DNA of 64,000 bases, taken from assembly GCF_032854445.1 (NCBI RefSeq), contig NC_088295.1, positions 93,923,805 through 93,987,804 on the forward strand, given 5' to 3'. The position numbers were made by a program, and so were the translations under genes. The DNA comes from Liolophura sinensis. Lineage: Eukaryota; Mollusca; Polyplacophora; Chitonida; Chitonidae. Below, piece by piece: positions 25,251 through 37,650 of this stretch. The notes under the pieces were generated by a model. The model was not told the origin of the DNA, ran no database searches, and saw nothing but the letters and a program-made list of their open reading frames with translations. Position 1 is the stretch's first letter, and every line of letters begins with the position of its first letter.

Positions 25251-26285
25251 TCATATGAAAACAAACAATGTACATGTAGTTGCCCCTTTGCTGGTATATA
25301 AAGATGATTTAAGAGGGAGACGTCTTGATGGTCTTCAACAATATGAAACGCAAACATTACTTATATTATTTTTCAATTCTCTGAACAACTCTGAACAACT
25401 CTCCGAACAGCAAGTAAGACATGGATTTCTACTGTGTCTGTGAAAATCCAAAACTCAGCCTGTCCTCTAGTGCTGATATGCTTACAGCAGTTATGTCCCT
25501 TGAATCACGCTGCCTCTCACGACGCCAAAACATAGCGTATATGAATTTCCCAAGAAGTCCGTCCGAATGACAAGTCGGTGTCTACCAGTTTGGATTACCC
25601 ACAGCTTGTCTTTGTCATCTATGTGTACGTAATTCCCACAAGTTTAGAATTGTTACTCACGAACAAGTTTATCTGTCTTTTGGTAAAATTCTTAAGATCA
25701 CGGTTACAGATGCAGGGCAGCGTAATTTGAGCTAAATTATGTGGATATCAGTCAGAATTATGCTGCTCTGGCTCTCATTCCACCAGGAAACTTATTCAAC
25801 ACAAATTGTGTAATTGTAATATTAGAGCTAATAGATAATGTACGCATGATGCCAGCTTCTTAGGGTGTAGTCCATATCTTGGATCTTTAGTGTAACCAAC
25901 AGAGTTGGCCAAGGTCGAAATTTGCCCGCTTCATTATATTTTTGTGTTTTTATAAACTCCACAAATCACATTATATGTACGTTAGTTTACACGTATAGTA
26001 CTTCATTCGAAGTGAAAGGGAAGGCGGTGTTTGTAGACTAAGGATGTAATCATGATGTGATACGCCACAAATCCTCCCCTGTGGAAGATTGTGCACCACA
26101 CTAAAATCATACAGCATCAGAACTGGAAATTATATGACAGATTAATGCAGGCATTTCTGAAACTGGATACCAATGTCCTGCGGAATGCATTAGAGGTATA
26201 CAATGACATACGTGTAATGACCAAAACTGTATTTGCACCAACTGTCTAACCTACATATAGCCATCGAAGTATCTACAAACATAGC
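25251..26285. other. Unassigned sequence
   Basis: No gene, domain or repeat recognised in about 1 kb. Confidence 0.5.
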
Positions 26286-26287
26286 TA

Positions 26288-26815
26288 AATACCACCACAG
26301 CAAAGAGAAGCCGCTGGATCTACTGTCATAACAGTAGGTCCACGACATCGCAGACAAGCACTGACGCTGGATCTACTGTCATAACAGTAGGTCCACCGCA
26401 ACACAGAGAAGCCGCTGGATCTACTGAAGGAAACACAGAGAAGGTCCACGACAACACAGAGAAGTACAGCCTCTGGCCCTACTGTATGAAACACCAAGCC
26501 CATCACAACACGGAGAAAGCACAGCCGCTGGTTCGTACTGTACTAACCGTAGGTCCACGACATCACAGAGAAGCACAGCAGCTGGATCTACTGAAGGAAA
26601 CAGTAGGTCCACGACAACACAGAGAAGAACATCCGTTGATTCCACGGTAGAAAACAGTAGGACCACGACAGCACACAGAAGCACTGCCGTTGGATTTACT
26701 GTAGGAGAAAGTAGATCCACGACAACACAGACAAGCACAGCCGTTGGTTGCACTGTAGGAAACAGTATGTCCACGACAACACAGAGAAGCACAACAGCTG
26801 GTTCTACTGCAGTTC
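26288..26815. repeat. Minisatellite, about 45-50 bp units
   Basis: Units contain gtaggtccacgacaacacag, agaagcacagccg and tggatctactg, with irregular lengths. Confidence 0.9.
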
Positions 26816-27270
26816 TTATCATCCAGTATCACTGGTTTTACTACATCCAATATGACTGGTTTTACTACATCCAATATCACTGGTTTTACTACATCAATTA
26901 TCAATTGCTTTACTACATCTATTATCACTGGTTTTACTACATCCAATATGACTGGTTTTACTGCATTCATAATGACTGTTTTTTACTACATCCAATATCA
27001 CTGGTTTTACTACATCCAATATCACTGGTTTTACTCTATCAATTATCAATTGTTTTACTACATCTGTTATCACTGGTTTTACTACATCCAATATAACTGG
27101 TTTTACTGCATTCATCAATTATCAGTTGTTTTACTACAGCTTGTACAGCTTGTTTTACTGCATCCATTATCACTGATTTTGCTTCATTTATTATCACCGG
27201 TTTTACTGTATTCATAATTATTTGCTTTACTACATCCACTATTTACATCTGTAATCACTGTTTTTACTAA
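26816..27270. repeat. 24-bp minisatellite, about 18 units
   Basis: Units read actggttttactacatcc plus aatatc or variants. 24 is a multiple of 3, so frames stay open on both strands (minus: VVKPVILD repeated); these are not considered genes. Confidence 0.95.
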
Positions 27271-27364
27271 ACGTAACGTAAAATCGGCAGCGTGTACGTC
27301 ATAAAACATTGTCGCTGAAACTTCTAAATCAAAGTCTTACTGTTGGGGCGCTCCATTCAAAGTT

Positions 27365-27925
27365 TCTCACAGGACCGGGCAGTGTAAGGCGGGGAATCGG
27401 CCCCAGAGAGAAAGGGCAAAGAACCTAGCAGTGTAAAGCGGGTATTCGGCCCCAGAGAGAAAGGGCAAAGAACCTGGCAGTGTAAGACGGGTATCGGCCC
27501 CAGGGAGAAATGGCAAAGAACCTGGCGGTGTAGGACGGGGAATCGACCTCAGAGAGAGAGGACAAAGAACTTGGCAGTGTAAGGCGGGGAATCGGCCCCA
27601 GGCGGCGTCTGTGTCATAAAACATTGCCGCTGAAACATGTACTTAAAAGTCCCCAGAGAGAAAGGTCAAAGAACCTGGTAGAGTAAGGCGGAGAATTGGA
27701 AAGAGCAAAGGACCTGGCAGTATGAGGCGGAGAATTGGCTTCATAAAGAAAGGGCAAAGAACCTGGCAGGGTAAGACGGGGAATCGACCCCCATAGAGAA
27801 CTGGCAAAGGATATGGCAGTGTAAGACGGGGAACCGTTCCCAGACAGAAAGGGCATATGACCAGGCGGTGTTAGTCGGGGAATCGACCCGAGAGAGAAAG
27901 GGCAAAGGACCTGGCAGTGTAAGGC
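27365..27925. repeat. About 49-bp minisatellite
   Basis: Units contain aagaacctggcagtgtaag, cggggaatcg and gccccagagagaaaggg. A short phrase (cataaaacattg with cgctgaaac) occurs both before the array (27,300) and inside it (27,613). Confidence 0.93.
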
Positions 27926-29049
27926 AGCATTTTGAGTAATTCTAAATCAGTGACGATTTCTCTTCTCCGAAGAGAACTGATGATGGCAAAATAAAGTGCG
28001 GAAATATCGAGTCAAGATGAGTCTTTCAATACTACTTTATACTAATAAAATAGTGTTACGTAAGGACGTTCACCATTCTGTAATTGTAAATAAATGACGT
28101 CTAATAAATTACAATTAACACCACTGCAAATGTTTATACATGCATAATTCTGTTTGACTCAACCATGGTGAAGTCACAAAGATACAAATAGACAAGTTGT
28201 CCTGCGGCCACTGCGGCCACATCTCATGCGTGACACCTAACAAAAAAGCGCCTAACTTAAATTGACGGAATTTGTATTCGATATTGAGATTATTCGCGGA
28301 CAACGGGTTTGAAATTTGATTTGGATATCATGTCTAAAACATCAACTGTCTGTAATGCATCACTGGACACTGATATCTATTTCTTTCTTACATGTGGACA
28401 GCTTTGTTTACATGCAGAGTTATTTCTATTTTCCACTGGGAACTGGCGTATTGGGTCTTTCAACTAGCCATTTGGCATGTCAGATTTGGCCTACGTTCAC
28501 GAATGTAACTTCATAAATTTACAATTACATTACATTCCTCCGTGCAATTGGCGCAACTTATTTAAACGGTCGAGTGTAAAATCAATAGGGGAGTTTCGAG
28601 TTAGGACTCTTTTGTCGTCAAAGGTAACAGCTGTCCTACTTTGTCATGTGACTTGTGAAATATGTTAGGCAGCCTGTGTTGATATTAATTTACCGATCAC
28701 AGACAGTCTCACTCAGTTCCAGAGGCATAAACGGCATCTCTTTCCTTTAGGAACTTAACAATTTTGCCAACGTTCATCTTCTCTGTTTTTTCCATCATTC
28801 GTCTGGTTTAAATTACTTTTATCAAACTTTGTTTCAGAATCCTGTGTTATTGTAAATGTGATCAAAAATAGTTGTCTAACTTTTTTTGACAGGTCACAAG
28901 ATACAGCAGGACTTTTCCTACCTTTATCGACAAAAGAGTTAGTTCTCGAAACTAACCCATTGCAGGGTCTACAAATGATTGTAGCTACGATATCTTTGTG
29001 CAAGCTGGCTCTATGGGCAGTAATAAGAAATCCACAACCTTGTGTAATA
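27926..29049. other. Unassigned sequence
   Basis: No gene recognised. Open frames of 60-80 codons at 28.1-29.0 kb have no recognisable domain. Confidence 0.45.
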
Positions 29050-29445
29050 CCTCACCTCGAAGCGTAAAGTACTGAAGCCGTGAACTTGGTAATTTACGGT
29101 AATTAATATTTACACAGAGCATCAGTGATGGAACAACCCTCTCGTCCAATTGTGCTTTACATGCAAAAACTTCAGCTCAATATAAGTGTAAGCCATGAAT
29201 TTGGCAAATTACGGTAACTGATATTCACAGAAACCATTAGGTATAAAACTTCCCTATGGAGTCATTGTGCTTTATATACATATAAAAGCCTTAAGTCAAT
29301 ACATGCAGTATTTCTTTGAGATACCGAATCACCAAAAATACACAAAACTCCAAGTCATGAATTTTTGTAATTTACGGTATTTAATATGCTCACAGCGGTG
29401 GGATATTCCCCGGATGTGTGCAAAACCTGACTTCAACACATGCAC
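29050..29445. repeat. Diverged tandem repeat, about 130 bp x 3
   Basis: Three imperfect copies share the words tgaa-ttt, aatttacggtaa and ttgtgctttata, spaced about 130 bp. It is older and more diverged than the other arrays. Confidence 0.65.
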
Positions 29446-29734
29446 TACTTTTTAGGAAAACTACTCATTTTGTTTAACATCGCTTTCCTTGTTGTTGGAC
29501 GACGTTCAGGGTACGACGCCGACGCTCAGGGTACGAGCCGTCGCTCAGGGTACGACGCTGACGCACAAACTACGATACAAGTTACATCTGTGCTCTTTAC
29601 AGGCGAACTAAAAACGTTTTTAAGGATTTGCTGGGACATGTTTTCAAAGCATTACACGCGACACTCCAGAAAGTATAACAAAACAAATTTAGTGTTTTCA
29701 AGCAGCCTTGAATTTATGACTTAAAATAGGACAG

Positions 29735-29940
29735 CTAGCAGCTGTAGACAATAGCTGGGTCTCTCTTAGCTCTTTTGAAACATCTGATTTTACGAAAAAT
29801 GTTTTCCTTTTTGCAAGCCGGTTTGGCTTTTTAAGAATCACCAAGAGGCTACATCTGTATTGTGTGGGCTCCCGGAGAGGAGTTCCACGTTTGAGATACG
29901 ACTGCTCGCCCACGTAGACACGGAAGATTCGGAAATATAT
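29735..29940 (-). pseudogene. Yellow-family pseudogene fragment (3' end only)
   Basis: The sequence aligns almost base for base with the last ~200 bp of copy 2 (31,632-31,840). It encodes FRIFRVYVGEQSYLKRG and then TQYRCSLLVILKKP, after which a frameshift moves the reading into another frame (LRETQLLSTAA in place of AKRDPAIVYSC). The 5' side stops abruptly at about 29,940, where a different tandem repeat begins. All upstream propeller blades are missing. It is evidence for a third, lost copy of this gene. Confidence 0.88.
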
Positions 29941-30345
29941 ATTATATTCCGATATAACTGTGGACAGTGTCACAATCTGCCGATATAGGGAAGAACATCA
30001 CGTAACCATAGAACATCTGTGGTCAGTGTCGCAATCTGCCGACATAGGGAATCACAGGACGAGAACGTACAACATTTGTGGACAGTGTCACAATCTGCCG
30101 ATATAGGGAAGAACATCAGGTAACCATAGAACATCTGTGGTCAGTGTCGCAATCTGCCGACATAGGGAATCACAGGACGTGAACGTACAACACCTGTGGA
30201 CAGTGTCACAGTTTGCCGATATTATGAATCACAGAACGTCAACCTACAGAAACGTCAACATGCGGGGACTGTGGAGCGTGTCACAATCTGCTGATACAGG
30301 GAATCACAGAACGTGAACGTACGTGTACAGGGACGATGGACAGTG
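29941..30345. repeat. Minisatellite of about 59 bp
   Basis: Units contain cagtgtcacaatctgccga, atagggaa and gaacatctgtgg. It begins exactly where the Yellow-family pseudogene fragment breaks off. Confidence 0.88.
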
Positions 30346-31637
30346 AGTGCTCTGGATTTGCCGACAATCTGTCAAATATATGGCTGTCTGAGATGGACTT
30401 CATTGAACACCGTCTGCTACATTAAGCCCGAGGGTGTGTTCCTTGTGTAGCACTATATCACGAAGTCTCCATCACGCTCTGAGACGTAGCTTTACTATAA
30501 TTTAGCTTGTAAATCTCTGTCAGTATATTTGTCTGTATTTCAAAATAAAATTATATTTGCATGGAGTTAGAAAATGAAACTTGAACACTTGAAGATCATC
30601 ATCCGTTACTCCGGGACTACGGTCTTGTAGACCTACGGCTGCGCTTCTTGGTACCAGAACTTGTAACGGTTCGGTACCTGCATGACGTTTTTCAGTCTAC
30701 AGGGTACGGGTATAGACAAATACACGTGTCTCTACTGACCTCTGGTCATCGAGATATCGTCAGATGAGCCACACAAACCCATACTTCCGATGATGAAGTC
30801 GTTGTATATCTATATGAAAAAAAGCCCTACTTCTTTCCTCACAATGCAGCACAGCCACACATTACTTGATTGTGGATCATGGAAGCCATTGGCTTCCGAG
30901 GAGTTGAGCTTTGTAAGCATTCTCTACATGAACAGTTAGTCTAAGAATGAAACATCTGGCCTAACTGAGGTAAGCTGATTATGTGTGAGAGATCTGCCAT
31001 TTATCACACTCCTGTTGCTGTTCTCATTTTGCCCCATGTGAGACATCTGTCATCTATCACACTTCCGTCGCAAAATCTCATTGTGCCCTATGCTCTCATT
31101 TTGTCCTATGCTCTCATTTTGTCCTATGTTCTCATTTCTAGCATGTTTTATGTATACACATACTATGATGATTTTAATTCAAAACAAACTGAGCTGGATG
31201 CGTCTTTCAACATCTTAAATCTGCAACGACAGTTAGCCTATATTAATTAGCGACGTGGTAACTGATGACAATTTGAAATATTGATATTACATGTACATAT
31301 TGTTTTATTCGTCGTTTGTCATTTTCTTAGCAAATTTCATCATAACAAGACAATACAATAGAAAGTTTGACAAAAGTGATAATCAACGGACAATCTCATA
31401 ATACCTGTCAATCTAAGTTTCAATCAGTCAGTTAGCAGATCATTAGTGCTCGACCGCCCTGACCGGATATTCTTACCGTTATGCTAGCTATAACCATTAC
31501 TCTTCCCACAAAATGTTGACACACAAAGATAAATGTTGCTTATACCGTAACATGAGGGCTTAGTTGGGACTAAAGAGAAAGTGTACAAAATAATGTATAG
31601 TAAAAATCAATCTTTTAAATTAGTCAGAAAAAGACAG
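30346..31637. other. 3' flank of Yellow-family copy 2, no gene seen
   Basis: No gene recognised. A possible poly(A) signal (AATAAA, minus) lies at 31,304-31,309. A short local repeat (ctcattttgtcctatg) is at 31,090-31,135. Confidence 0.5.
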
Positions 31638-33077
31638 TTAGCAGCTGTAAACAATAGCTGGGTCTCTCTTAGCTCTTATGAAACATCTGATTTTACTAAA
31701 GATGTTTCCGCTTTTGCAAGCCAGTATGGCTTTTTTGAGAATCACCAAGAGGCTACATTTGTATTGCGTGGGCTCCTGGAGAGGAGCTCCACGTTTGAGA
31801 TACGACTGCTCGCCCACGTAGACACGGAAGATTCGGAAATTGGCTCCTCGCCTGCCGGTAAAGTCTAAACCACCGCCTTCGGTGTCCAGATAGGTAAACA
31901 GACGGTTAGTGGTCAGCCAGAGGAAGCCGCTGTCGTCCCAGCCGAACGTGTCCGCTTGCTGGAGAGTCTCCGTGTCTTGAGCCAATTCTAGCTGTATCTC
32001 CAATCGGACAGTTCTCTCGGAGTTACTCTGTCGATGCTCTTCGGCCTTTCTGGGCCAGTAGTATACTGCATTTCGAGGAATAATGCCATAGTACAAGTTG
32101 TTCTCACCGTGTGTGATTCCCCCACTCTGACTCAACTTCCTGCCAACATTTCTCACGGCGTTACCGATGTCAGCGTTTGGGTCACGAACCAGGCTGGTGG
32201 GCACCTGATACAAGTTAAATCCTGTCAGAGCGCAGTAATACAGATAGTCGAAACTCGGAGACATGGCGATTCCGTTTATAGGGCCGTCAAAGAAGTAAGT
32301 TTCGTTACTGTACCCTGTGTTTATGTTGAAGGTCCTAGCTGCGGGGTCGGGGTCCGCACCCATGGACGGGTGCTCGTGACGATGAGAACGATCTCGTCTG
32401 GAGTCGTACACTATTAGACCACCAGCGCCGGAGGCGTCAGAGATGAAAGCATAGCCTTGATCATCAATCATCACATCGTTGAGGTAAGAACTGTTGTAAT
32501 GGGCCACCGAGTCGGGAAAAGTATGCGTCTTGACAAAACGGTTCCTCTCAAGGTCGTATATGTGGATCTGGTGAGGGCACAGGTTCAGCGCCTTTGTGCC
32601 AGGTGTTGCCGCCAAGGTGTTGACTCGTCCATTGTCTATCAAGTACATGAGTCCAGTGTTAGGGTCAATCTCCATACTCATCACATACTGCAAAGCGGAA
32701 CAATTGTGTACGTCCTGTGCCTCCCAACTGGGGAATGGTCGCAAAACGGAGCGCCCATTTTTCACGATAACCTCATTGAAGGTGGAGGGAATGCCCAGTG
32801 CCCATCTCGGAACGGTCACAAAGAGGCGGCCTTTATACAGTTTTATACCGTTGATTACGCTGTTTTCTGGGATGTAGCTGCCGCTGGCGATTGCTCTCTG
32901 TTTCTCAGCCTCGGAGGGCCAGTCATATTCTAGCTGGACCCATTCGTGAACTAGAGTTCTGTGACCAAAAGGCAGGTTGGGCGCCCAGGTGCGAGGTCTA
33001 CGATGATGGAAGAAGGGCCGGACACTACAGACAGTCAGTCCGAGGACAAATATCACCAACAGTCGGCTGGGCATCAT
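31638..33077 (-). CDS. Yellow/major royal jelly family secreted protein, copy 2 (479 aa)
   Basis: Single-exon minus-strand gene, closely similar to the copy at 14,989-16,419 along its whole length. The frame opens at 33,155, but the start is placed at the first of two adjacent Met codons (33,077), where a signal peptide begins (MMPSRLLVIFVLGLTVCSV); the Met at 33,074 is equally possible. Shared marks include FVTVPRWALGIPSTFNEV, PSWEAQDVHNCSALQYVMSM, a LNLCPHQIHIYDLERNRFV blade, HGENNLYYGIIPRNAVYYW and FGWDDSGFLWLTTNR, ending in AKRDPAIVYSC. Relative to copy 1 it has a two-residue difference in the TLAATPGTK loop and a Trp-Arg to Trp-Ala change after TVPR. The protein is probably secreted; its substrate is unknown. 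Confidence 0.93.
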   Translation of the reverse strand: MMPSRLLVIFVLGLTVCSVRPFFHHRRPRTWAPNLPFGHRTLVHEWVQLEYDWPSEAEKQRAIASGSYIPENSVINGIKLYKGRLFVTVPRWALGIPSTFNEVIVKNGRSVLRPFPSWEAQDVHNCSALQYVMSMEIDPNTGLMYLIDNGRVNTLAATPGTKALNLCPHQIHIYDLERNRFVKTHTFPDSVAHYNSSYLNDVMIDDQGYAFISDASGAGGLIVYDSRRDRSHRHEHPSMGADPDPAARTFNINTGYSNETYFFDGPINGIAMSPSFDYLYYCALTGFNLYQVPTSLVRDPNADIGNAVRNVGRKLSQSGGITHGENNLYYGIIPRNAVYYWPRKAEEHRQSNSERTVRLEIQLELAQDTETLQQADTFGWDDSGFLWLTTNRLFTYLDTEGGGLDFTGRRGANFRIFRVYVGEQSYLKRGAPLQEPTQYKCSLLVILKKAILACKSGNIFSKIRCFIRAKRDPAIVYSC

Positions 33078-33139
33078 GGACAAGATGGTATGACTGAACG
33101 AAATGATCAGCTGTGTTAGGGAACAGTCCGCAGCGTCTT

Positions 33140-33147
33140 TATTTATA
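33140..33147 (-). promoter_or_regulatory. TATA box of Yellow-family copy 2
   Basis: TATAAATA on the minus strand, 63-70 bp before the ATG at 33,077. It is followed by a leader (gacgctgcggactgttcc) nearly identical to that of copy 1. Confidence 0.7.
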
Positions 33148-33155
33148 CCGAGCAA

Positions 33156-34914
33156 TTTGCTAAAGTAGGTCAGATCCGCATCTATTTACTGAGTACTGAG
33201 CCGTGAAGGTGAAGTGTTCCGGAAGTCTTAAATACCGCAAATTCTCAATGATTCTGTTGACCATCAACAAAGCAGAGGGGTATTTTAGCATGCGGTCATA
33301 TTTCACGAAAATACGGCTTGGGTATTTCGTTCACGATGTGTCATGATTATCGTAAAAGCGCACGTAATATCGCGCGGTCATTTTGCATGACATGTACGCG
33401 AATTTGGTTCAGCCGCGTGTAGTTAAACTACGACTAAAACTGTCTATGTATCGTTTCCGCCCGAGGATTTTGCTGTTTTTGTCTTTCAGGAAGTACTTTA
33501 TCTGGAGAGCTGTAAGAAAGAGAAACCGCCGCGTCATATAGATCAGCATGAGGGTTATACCTGTTATACTGGTGATGTGAAGTCTGTAAAAACATAGCCA
33601 TGGATACGCATAATCGAACTTCTGGCAATGTTTCGCCGATATCGTTGTTAGGCCTTCACGTTTGCCGCTATGAGGAACTACTCTATTTTCTGGTGTATCG
33701 GTGCCGGATGTATATGAAGGCCTGCAGGAGTACAGCAGTATCCGGTATCACTAAATTATACCGTGTATCTCATCTAGCATCTAGTTTCTGTGTCAAATGT
33801 ACCCTTGGGCCCATGCATGCCATATTTCGGAGAATTATTACTTTAAACGTCATGTTTTGCAATACCGTTACTTCTATTTACCGTAACAGGACAGTTCGCC
33901 GAATACCTTGTGACGTACATTAACAGACACGTCATCACTCACTTCGACTGTTACGAGTAATAACTTTTACGAATTCATTTTATAAAAATCTTTTAGCTGT
34001 AGAAAATGAAGAGCATGTATAATATTACTGATGTTTACCTGTTCTTTGTAAAGTATGTTATTGAAGAGCGAGTATGACAGTTACAGCATTTATTTATTGA
34101 TTTAATTGGTTATCATAATTATATCTAATTGCGAATAAGCCTGGGCAGCGGCTGTATGAACGTTTATGTTTACCACATTAATTTGGTGCTTTTATGAACA
34201 TTTCCAATTGATGCGCGACTTATCGATCAGAGGTGTCGCCTGGAAGGGGTTTGGGGGATGGGTGGTGGATACCCCGCCTGTTTGGGTGAACAGAAATAAA
34301 AACTAAAAAAAGGAGAACACTTGAGAATGAGGACCTATTCATTGATTTGATTGGTGGCTCACGCCTTGCACACGAATCTATAGGGGAGAAAGGAGAGTGT
34401 TTGAGTTATTTCCCCTTGCGCGACCGCGATGTTACATACCTTCACAAGATTTGCCAGATAATGACAGTATTTTTCCATTTTTTATCTGTTATTCAATGTA
34501 ATATGATGGAGAAATTTCGCTGTTTATTTACGGACACAGTTGTCTTGGTCTAATTGACTATTATTTGATTTAACTACTTTTTATATACTAAATTGTGCGT
34601 GCGAAGTGCATTTGATTTAATGCGCGTCACTGTTCTGATATACTGTATTTCTACATTTTACAGAACTTATTTACAGCTGCCGAACTGATTAGCGAACACT
34701 TTGTCTCGTAGTGCACGCTGTATGAACTGTTCCTGAAATATTCTCTGCCTACTGAGCATTTTTATCGGTCATGATTACCCGTCTCATCCAGAGAAAAAAT
34801 AAAGAAACACGCGAGCTATCTATCTTTTAAAAAGCACACGTGATGCGAGTTGAGCAGAACTTCGATTGAGCGATATCCGAGGTTCATTCCAGTTTGTCAC
34901 TTTATGGGATGTGT
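33156..34914. other. Intergenic sequence upstream of Yellow-family copy 2
   Basis: No gene recognised on either strand. I looked here for the missing MSH2 ATPase exons (Walker A GPNMGGKST, DELGRGTS) and did not see them. Confidence 0.5.
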
Positions 34915-35590
34915 ACGTGTGTACGTGTAGACTGTCGACGTACTTTATGAGAGGTGTACGTTTATTTATTAATTTGATTGGTATTTTACGCCGCACTCAA
35001 GAATATTTCACTTATACGACTGCGGCCAGCCTAATGGTGTGAGGAAACCGGGTAGAGACCCGGAGAACCCACGGCCATCCTCAGGCTGTTGCCAGACCTC
35101 CCAGACGTACTTTATGGACGTGTACGTGTGTAGATGTAGACTGTGGACGTACTTTATGGGAGGTGTACGTGTGCACATGTAGATTGTGGACGTTCTTTAT
35201 GGGACGTGTAAGTGTGTACATGTAGATTGTGGACGTTCTTATGGAGGTGTACGTGTGTAGATGTAGACTGTGGACGTACTTTATGGGAGGTGTACGTGTG
35301 TAGATGTAGACTGTGGACGTACTTTATGGAGGTGTACGTGTGCACATGTATACTGTGGACGTACTTTATGGGACGTGTAAGTGTGTACATGTAGATTGTG
35401 GGACGTTCTTTATGGGAGGTGTACGTGTGTAGATGTAGACTGTGGACGTAATTTATGGGACGCGTAAGTGTGTACATGTAGACTGGACGTACTTTATGGG
35501 AGGTGTACGTGTGTAGGTGTAGACTGTGGACGTACTTTATGGGAGGTGTACGTGTGTAGGTGTAGATTGTGGACGTACATTCCACACCAT
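34915..35590. repeat. 43-bp minisatellite split by a SINE
   Basis: Units contain gtggacgtactttatggga and ggtgtacgtgtgtagatg. Array sequence occurs both before (34,915-34,957) and after (35,099 on) a family-1 SINE. Confidence 0.93.
34958..35098 (-). mobile_element. SINE (family 1) inside a minisatellite
   Basis: tttatttattaatttgat tail, ttttacgccgcactcaag, ggccagcctaatggtg and ccatcctcaggctgttgcc; truncated at the head. The 43-bp array resumes directly after it. Confidence 0.85.
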
Positions 35591-35879
35591 GGTTCGCTTC
35601 AGTGGTTACATCTCCATAAAACAAGATTCCCAAATATGGAGCTACTGACTTTGAGGAAAGTTCTGATGACTAATAGAGGACAGTGGTCATAATCCACCAG
35701 CATAAAACGCTAAGCAAGCATTATCAATCGTGATGATTAAATAAAGTAATAATAAGAAAAAGGCGAATACCGGTACAGAGTTTATTCCCGCCTCTTCTCA
35801 TACATTTCCTTGCCTGAAATAGCCTAAATTGTGTCTCTGGCTATCTGAAATACTTTATCGTTCGGGGCCTTGGACGGCC

Positions 35880-36013
35880 CCTGGATTCTTGCCTACTGGG
35901 CTGGGATACATGTAGATAACTGGATTCGAACATATCACCTTATTCCTTAAGGACCTGACTGGTAGTAAGCTAGCGTGTTAACTATGTAGATAGACTTTCG
36001 GTCTGAGGCCCCT
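35880..36013 (-). mobile_element. Decayed tRNA-derived SINE head
   Basis: On the minus strand, ggggcctcagaccg, then gttaacacgctagc and a box-B-like gttcgaatccag. This resembles the family-1 head at 56.93 kb (ggggcctccgcgg, gttaacgcgctagc). Confidence 0.55.
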
Positions 36014-36113
36014 TTAAAATTTTGAAAGAACGACAGTGTTTAATGGTGTAACTCGGTTTCAAACATTGCGTGGCCAGTATGCTTTGGTGCATACCTATGA
36101 GAAAGCAGCCATA

Positions 36114-36313
36114 NNNNNNNNNNNNNNNNNNNNNNNNNNNNNNNNNNNNNNNNNNNNNNNNNNNNNNNNNNNNNNNNNNNNNNNNNNNNNNNNNNNNNNN
36201 NNNNNNNNNNNNNNNNNNNNNNNNNNNNNNNNNNNNNNNNNNNNNNNNNNNNNNNNNNNNNNNNNNNNNNNNNNNNNNNNNNNNNNNNNNNNNNNNNNNN
36301 NNNNNNNNNNNNN
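36114..36313. other. Assembly gap (200 N)
   Basis: Exactly 200 N, so the length is probably a placeholder. The right flank starts inside a 34-bp array, which suggests the assembly broke in tandem repeats. Confidence 0.99.
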
Positions 36314-36908
36314 GGGTCTTTATAACTCCAGTTATGGCTTGTGATATGGGTCCTTATAACTCCTGCTATGGCTTGTGATATGGGGTCCCTTATAACTCCT
36401 GTTATGGCTTGTGATATGGGTCCTTATAACTCCCGTTATGGCTTGTGATATGGGTCCTTATAACTCCCGTTATGGCTTGTGATATGGGTCCTTATAACTC
36501 CCGTTATGGCTTGTGATATGGGTCCTTATAACTCCCGTTATGGCTTGTGATATGGGTCCTTATAACTCCCGTTATGGCTTGTGATATGGGTCCTTATAAC
36601 TCCTGTTATGGCTTGTGATATGGGTCCTTATAACTCCCGTTATGGCTTGTGATATGGGTCCTTATAACTCCCGTTATGGCTTGTGATATGGGTCCTTATA
36701 ACTCCTGTTATGGCTCGTGATATGGGGTCCTTATAACTCCTGTTATGGCTTGTGATATGGGTCCTTATAACTCCCGTTATGGCTTGTAATATGGGTCCCT
36801 TATAACTCCTGTTATGGCTTGTAATATGGGTCCTTATGACTCTCGGAATGGCTTGTAATATGGGTCCTTATAACTCCCGTTATGGCTTGTAATATGGGTC
36901 CTTATACA
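36314..36908. repeat. 34-bp minisatellite (family A)
   Basis: Units read gggtccttataactcccg plus ttatggcttgtgatat. The array is cut by the gap on the left. Two inverted copies occur at 38,135-38,195. Confidence 0.95.
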
Positions 36909-37088
36909 TGTATGTATTGGTGTAACGTGTGTAACTAATAACACTATCTCAGAACTCTACATGCATATATATATGTACTGGTGTAACATGTGTAACTAAT
37001 AACACTATCTCAAGAAACAGAACTCTACATGCATATATATGTACTGGTGTAAAGTGTGTAACTAATAACACTATCTCAGAACTCTATA

Positions 37089-37135
<47 letters not shown>

Positions 37136-37490
37136 GGGGGTAACGTGTGTAAACTAATAACACTATCTCAAGAAACAGAACTCTAAATGCATATACATGT
37201 ACTGGTGTAACGTGTGTAACTAATAACACTATCTCAGAACTCTAAACGCATATATATGTACTGGTGTAACGTGTGTAACTAATAACACTATCTCAAGAAA
37301 CAGAACTCTACATGCATATACATGTACTGGTGTAACGTGTGTAACTAATAACACTATCTCAAGAAACAGAACTCTACATGCATATACATGTACTGGTGTA
37401 ACGTGTGTAACTAATAACACTATCTCAGAACTCTATATGCATATATATATATACGGGGGGTAACGTGTGTAACTAATAACACCATGTGAA
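36909..37490. repeat. About 64-bp minisatellite (family B)
   Basis: Units contain tactggtgtaacgtgtgtaa, ctaataacactatctca and agaactctacatgc, and include a (TA)n stretch at 37,087-37,132. The reverse complement of the same unit forms the array at 38.19-39.35 kb. Confidence 0.94.
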
Positions 37491-37495
37491 GGAAG

Positions 37496-37650
37496 AGAAT
37501 TTATTTATTTATTTATTAGATTGGTGTTTTACGCCATAATCAAGAGTATTTCACTTAAATGACGTTGGCCAGCTTGTGGTAGGAGGGAATCGAGCAAAGC
37601 CTGGGGAAACCCACTAAACTGTACACATCTAGTGAAGGTCTGCCATCATG
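37496..37650 (-). mobile_element. Diverged SINE (family 1)
   Basis: tttatttatttattagat tail, ttttacgccataatcaaga, cagcttgtggtaggagg and ggggaaaccca; truncated, at the edge of the family-B array. Confidence 0.75.

Noticed and set aside
33600-33923. 107-codon plus frame upstream of Yellow-family copy 2
   Set aside because: No recognisable domain or signal peptide, and composition like that of the intergenic surroundings.
36314-36910. CRISPR-like regular repeats
   Set aside because: Here and in all other arrays the units are contiguous without unique spacers, and the genome is eukaryotic.
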